From Planctomycetota bacterium (GTDB taxonomy: Bacteria > Planctomycetota > Phycisphaerae > UBA1845), in NCBI GenBank assembly GCA_022563615.1, contig JADFMZ010000132.1:1-7956 (forward strand): DNA of 7,956 bases, given 5' to 3'. The notes below the pieces were generated by a model that saw only the letters and a list, made by a program, of their open reading frames with translations, searched no databases and was not told the DNA's origin. The first letter of the stretch is position 1; every line of letters begins with the position of its first letter. A program made the position numbers and the translations under genes. This document shows, in pieces, positions 6,446 through 7,956 of the stretch.

Positions 6446-7156
6446 ATGGATGACGAACCGGCGTACGACTTATCCGTTTCGATCAACTGCCGACTCCCGA
6501 TGGAGGATGGCGGGGTGCCCCACAGCGGGTCGTCGCGCCAACCATCGAGCGCCGACGCTTCAGGCACCACCATCGAAAGCACCCTACGCCTGATTCTGAC
6601 GAGCGCTCTTTCCCGCCACGACGTTCCGACCGCCCGACTCCATGTCGCCATCGTGGATGCAGGCGAGATCGCTCGCCTCCACCAAAGGTTCCTTGGACGA
6701 TCAGGCCCTACGGACGTGCTTGCTTTTGATTTGCTCCATGGAGCGGAGGGCAATGGCAAAGAACGTGCAGCCACCTACCGTTCGATCGGAAACGGTCCTT
6801 CAGGCGCGGGGACGCGAGGCGAAGACGGCGTGAGCGGCCCGATTGAGGGCGACATCGTGGTGTCTGTTGATGCGGCTGGGCAGGAGGCGAAACGTCGTGG
6901 GCACGGCGTGGCGGCTGAGCTGGCGCTATACGCCCTGCATGGATTGCTGCACCTGCTGGGCTACGACGATCACCGAGAGGACGCCGCCGCTCACATGCAT
7001 GAGGTCGAGGATCAGATTCTCGCGTCCGTTGGGATCGGCGCCGTCTATGGAACGCAACCGCGCGCAGAGAATCGCGGATCCGAAACCGATCGACCCGAAG
7101 TGAAGGATGCGCGGCATGGCGCCAAAGTGTCGCGACGCGACGATGATACAGACTGA
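6446..7156 (+). CDS. ybeY: Endoribonuclease YbeY, with insert and C-terminal tail
   Basis: YbeY is a metal-dependent endoribonuclease acting in 16S rRNA 3'-end maturation and ribosome quality control. The protein has 236 residues, against about 155 for E. coli YbeY. Core motifs are RFLGRSGPTDVLAFD (Thr89 to Asp95), GDIVVSVDAA from Gly135 and the metal motif HGLLHLLGYDDH with His165, His169 and His176. The extra length has three sources: a low-complexity N-terminal stretch rich in Gly, Ser and Pro (about residues 18-40); a roughly 39-residue segment between TDVLAFD and GDIVV, where E. coli has about 13; and a hydrophilic charged tail from about residue 195. The third His is one residue further away than in the usual HGxLHLxGYDH. 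The ATG at 6446 follows a GGGAGG run. Its neighbours phoH and corC match the ybeZ-ybeY-ybeX grouping. The assignment is firm; the role of the extra segments is unknown. Confidence 0.93.
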   Translation: MDDEPAYDLSVSINCRLPMEDGGVPHSGSSRQPSSADASGTTIESTLRLILTSALSRHDVPTARLHVAIVDAGEIARLHQRFLGRSGPTDVLAFDLLHGAEGNGKERAATYRSIGNGPSGAGTRGEDGVSGPIEGDIVVSVDAAGQEAKRRGHGVAAELALYALHGLLHLLGYDDHREDAAAHMHEVEDQILASVGIGAVYGTQPRAENRGSETDRPEVKDARHGAKVSRRDDDTD

Positions 7157-7193
7157 TCGTTTGCGTTGCGGGTGGAGTTACCGTCTGTAATGA
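7157..7193 (+). other. ybeY-corC spacer
   Basis: This 37-nt spacer contains GGTGGAG at 7171-7177, a weak ribosome binding site 16 bases before the GTG at 7194. A six-codon ATG frame (7190-7210) overlaps the start of the next gene; I do not call it a gene. The short gap fits co-transcription. Confidence 0.35.
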
Positions 7194-7956
7194 GTGGATC
7201 CGGTGGATAATTGGGTGCCTTGGGTGGCGTTGGTGTTGTTAACCGCAACCCTGTGCGTGGCCTCGACGTTGAATCTCTCCCTGCGTTTGCCGTCGCGCGT
7301 GCGGATGGCGGAGCAATTACAACGGGCCGGTCGAAACAACGGCATGGAGGAACTGGTCGCGGCGCGCGCTCGGTACATGTTGGTCACTGCGGTGATTCGT
7401 TCGGGCGCCGTCGTTGGACTGTTTGTGGCTGTGCTCTACGACCTCGGACTTGCAGGGCGGGAACAGGGGTTGTTCGATACCACAATGGCGTGTTTGCTCG
7501 CCTGGGTGCTGGTTCTCGTGTTCGGCGTCGCGATTCCTCACGCGTGGTCCAAGTACGCCGGCGAGTGGCTCGTGGTGCGTCTGTTGCCGTTGCTGGCGGT
7601 GCTCCGCTGGGTTGGTTATCCGCTCATTGTCTTGCTGGAGCTTTTCGATCCCCTGGTGCGCCGGTTGGCCGGCGTTCCCGTTCAAGACGCCAAGTCCTTC
7701 GCCAACGAACTTGAACGTGAGATCCTCGACGTCGTTAGCGAGGGCGAACTCCACGGCGCGGTGGACGAGGAAGAAAAGGAGATGATCGAGTCGGTCATCG
7801 AGCTGCGCGACACGCTGGTCGAACAGATCATGACCCCGCGAACCGATGTGGTGGGGATCTCGAAGGACAGCACCCTGGACGAGATCAAGGTCCTGATCCG
7901 CGACAAGGGCCATTCGCGAATCCCGGTCTATAGCGAAACGATCGCCACCGTGCTCG
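7194..7956 (+). CDS. CNNM/CorC-type (YbeX-like) membrane protein with CBS domains, 3'-partial
   Basis: This frame stays open to the window end, giving 254 codons. Family members couple a transmembrane CNNM (DUF21) domain to a cytoplasmic CBS pair and are linked to Mg2+/Co2+ transport; E. coli YbeX, next to YbeY, also affects ribosome maturation. I see hydrophobic segments at about residues 7-25, 65-85, 98-115 and 130-147. A linker follows with EREILDVVSEGELHG and DEEEKEMIESVIEL, then the first CBS domain with EQIMTPRTDVV (Met213) and GHSRIPVY. The second CBS domain and any CorC_HlyC C-terminal domain lie beyond the window. The membrane part is atypical: the usual SGxE near helix 1 reads STLN, and the usual FGExxPK reads FGVAIPH. 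Start choice: GTG at 7194 follows an in-frame TGA at 7191; GTG at 7203 is the alternative. The family is clear from the CBS part; transport activity is uncertain. Confidence 0.88.
   Translation, partial: MDPVDNWVPWVALVLLTATLCVASTLNLSLRLPSRVRMAEQLQRAGRNNGMEELVAARARYMLVTAVIRSGAVVGLFVAVLYDLGLAGREQGLFDTTMACLLAWVLVLVFGVAIPHAWSKYAGEWLVVRLLPLLAVLRWVGYPLIVLLELFDPLVRRLAGVPVQDAKSFANELEREILDVVSEGELHGAVDEEEKEMIESVIELRDTLVEQIMTPRTDVVGISKDSTLDEIKVLIRDKGHSRIPVYSETIATVL

Noticed and set aside
7211..7714. + strand frame of 167 codons at the 3' end
   Set aside because: Its Arg/Gly/Val-rich translation is out of frame with the CNNM/CBS gene, which stays open to the window end and carries clear CBS motifs.

Overview
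The window is a G+C-rich bacterial segment with six protein-coding genes, all on the + strand, and only short gaps between them. The first and last genes run off the window edges. I recognise a family for every gene. I found no tRNA, rRNA, CRISPR array, insertion sequence or attachment site. The likely source is a Planctomycetota bacterium, possibly Phycisphaerae-like. This is inferred from tandem 'DCNGNGIPDECD' repeats on a secreted protein, a hallmark of exported proteins in that phylum, and from the frequent GTG and TTG starts. It is not proven by a marker gene.

Region 1 (1-1819) is the 3' part of a secreted subtilisin-like protease of the KP-43 type. It holds the catalytic Ser end of the S8 domain, a C-terminal beta-sandwich, eight Asp/Cys-rich calcium-binding-like repeats with a 153-bp higher-order period, and a tail with 17 cysteines. 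Its Asp and His catalytic residues lie upstream of the window. A 124-nt gap follows.

Region 2 (1944-7956) looks like one housekeeping transcription unit: cdsA (CDP-diacylglycerol synthesis), a phoH/ybeZ-type ATPase, a pgpH-type seven-transmembrane HD phosphodiesterase (cyclic di-AMP hydrolysis in characterised relatives), ybeY (rRNA endonuclease), and a CNNM/CorC-type (ybeX-like) membrane protein with CBS domains, cut by the window end. The gaps are 88, 110, 62 and 37 nt. The order phoH-pgpH-ybeY matches the Firmicutes arrangement, and phoH-ybeY-corC matches ybeZ-ybeY-ybeX of enteric bacteria, so the cluster combines the two. It joins RNA maturation and ribosome quality control, nucleotide second-messenger turnover, phospholipid precursor synthesis and probable cation homeostasis.

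No wholly new system is evident. The points most worth a second look are the CNNM-type protein, whose membrane domain lacks the usual acidic family motifs; the YbeY protein with a long internal insert, an altered His spacing and a charged tail; a 7-bp perfect inverted repeat in the phoH-pgpH gap; and the two-level repeat structure and cysteine tail of the protease.
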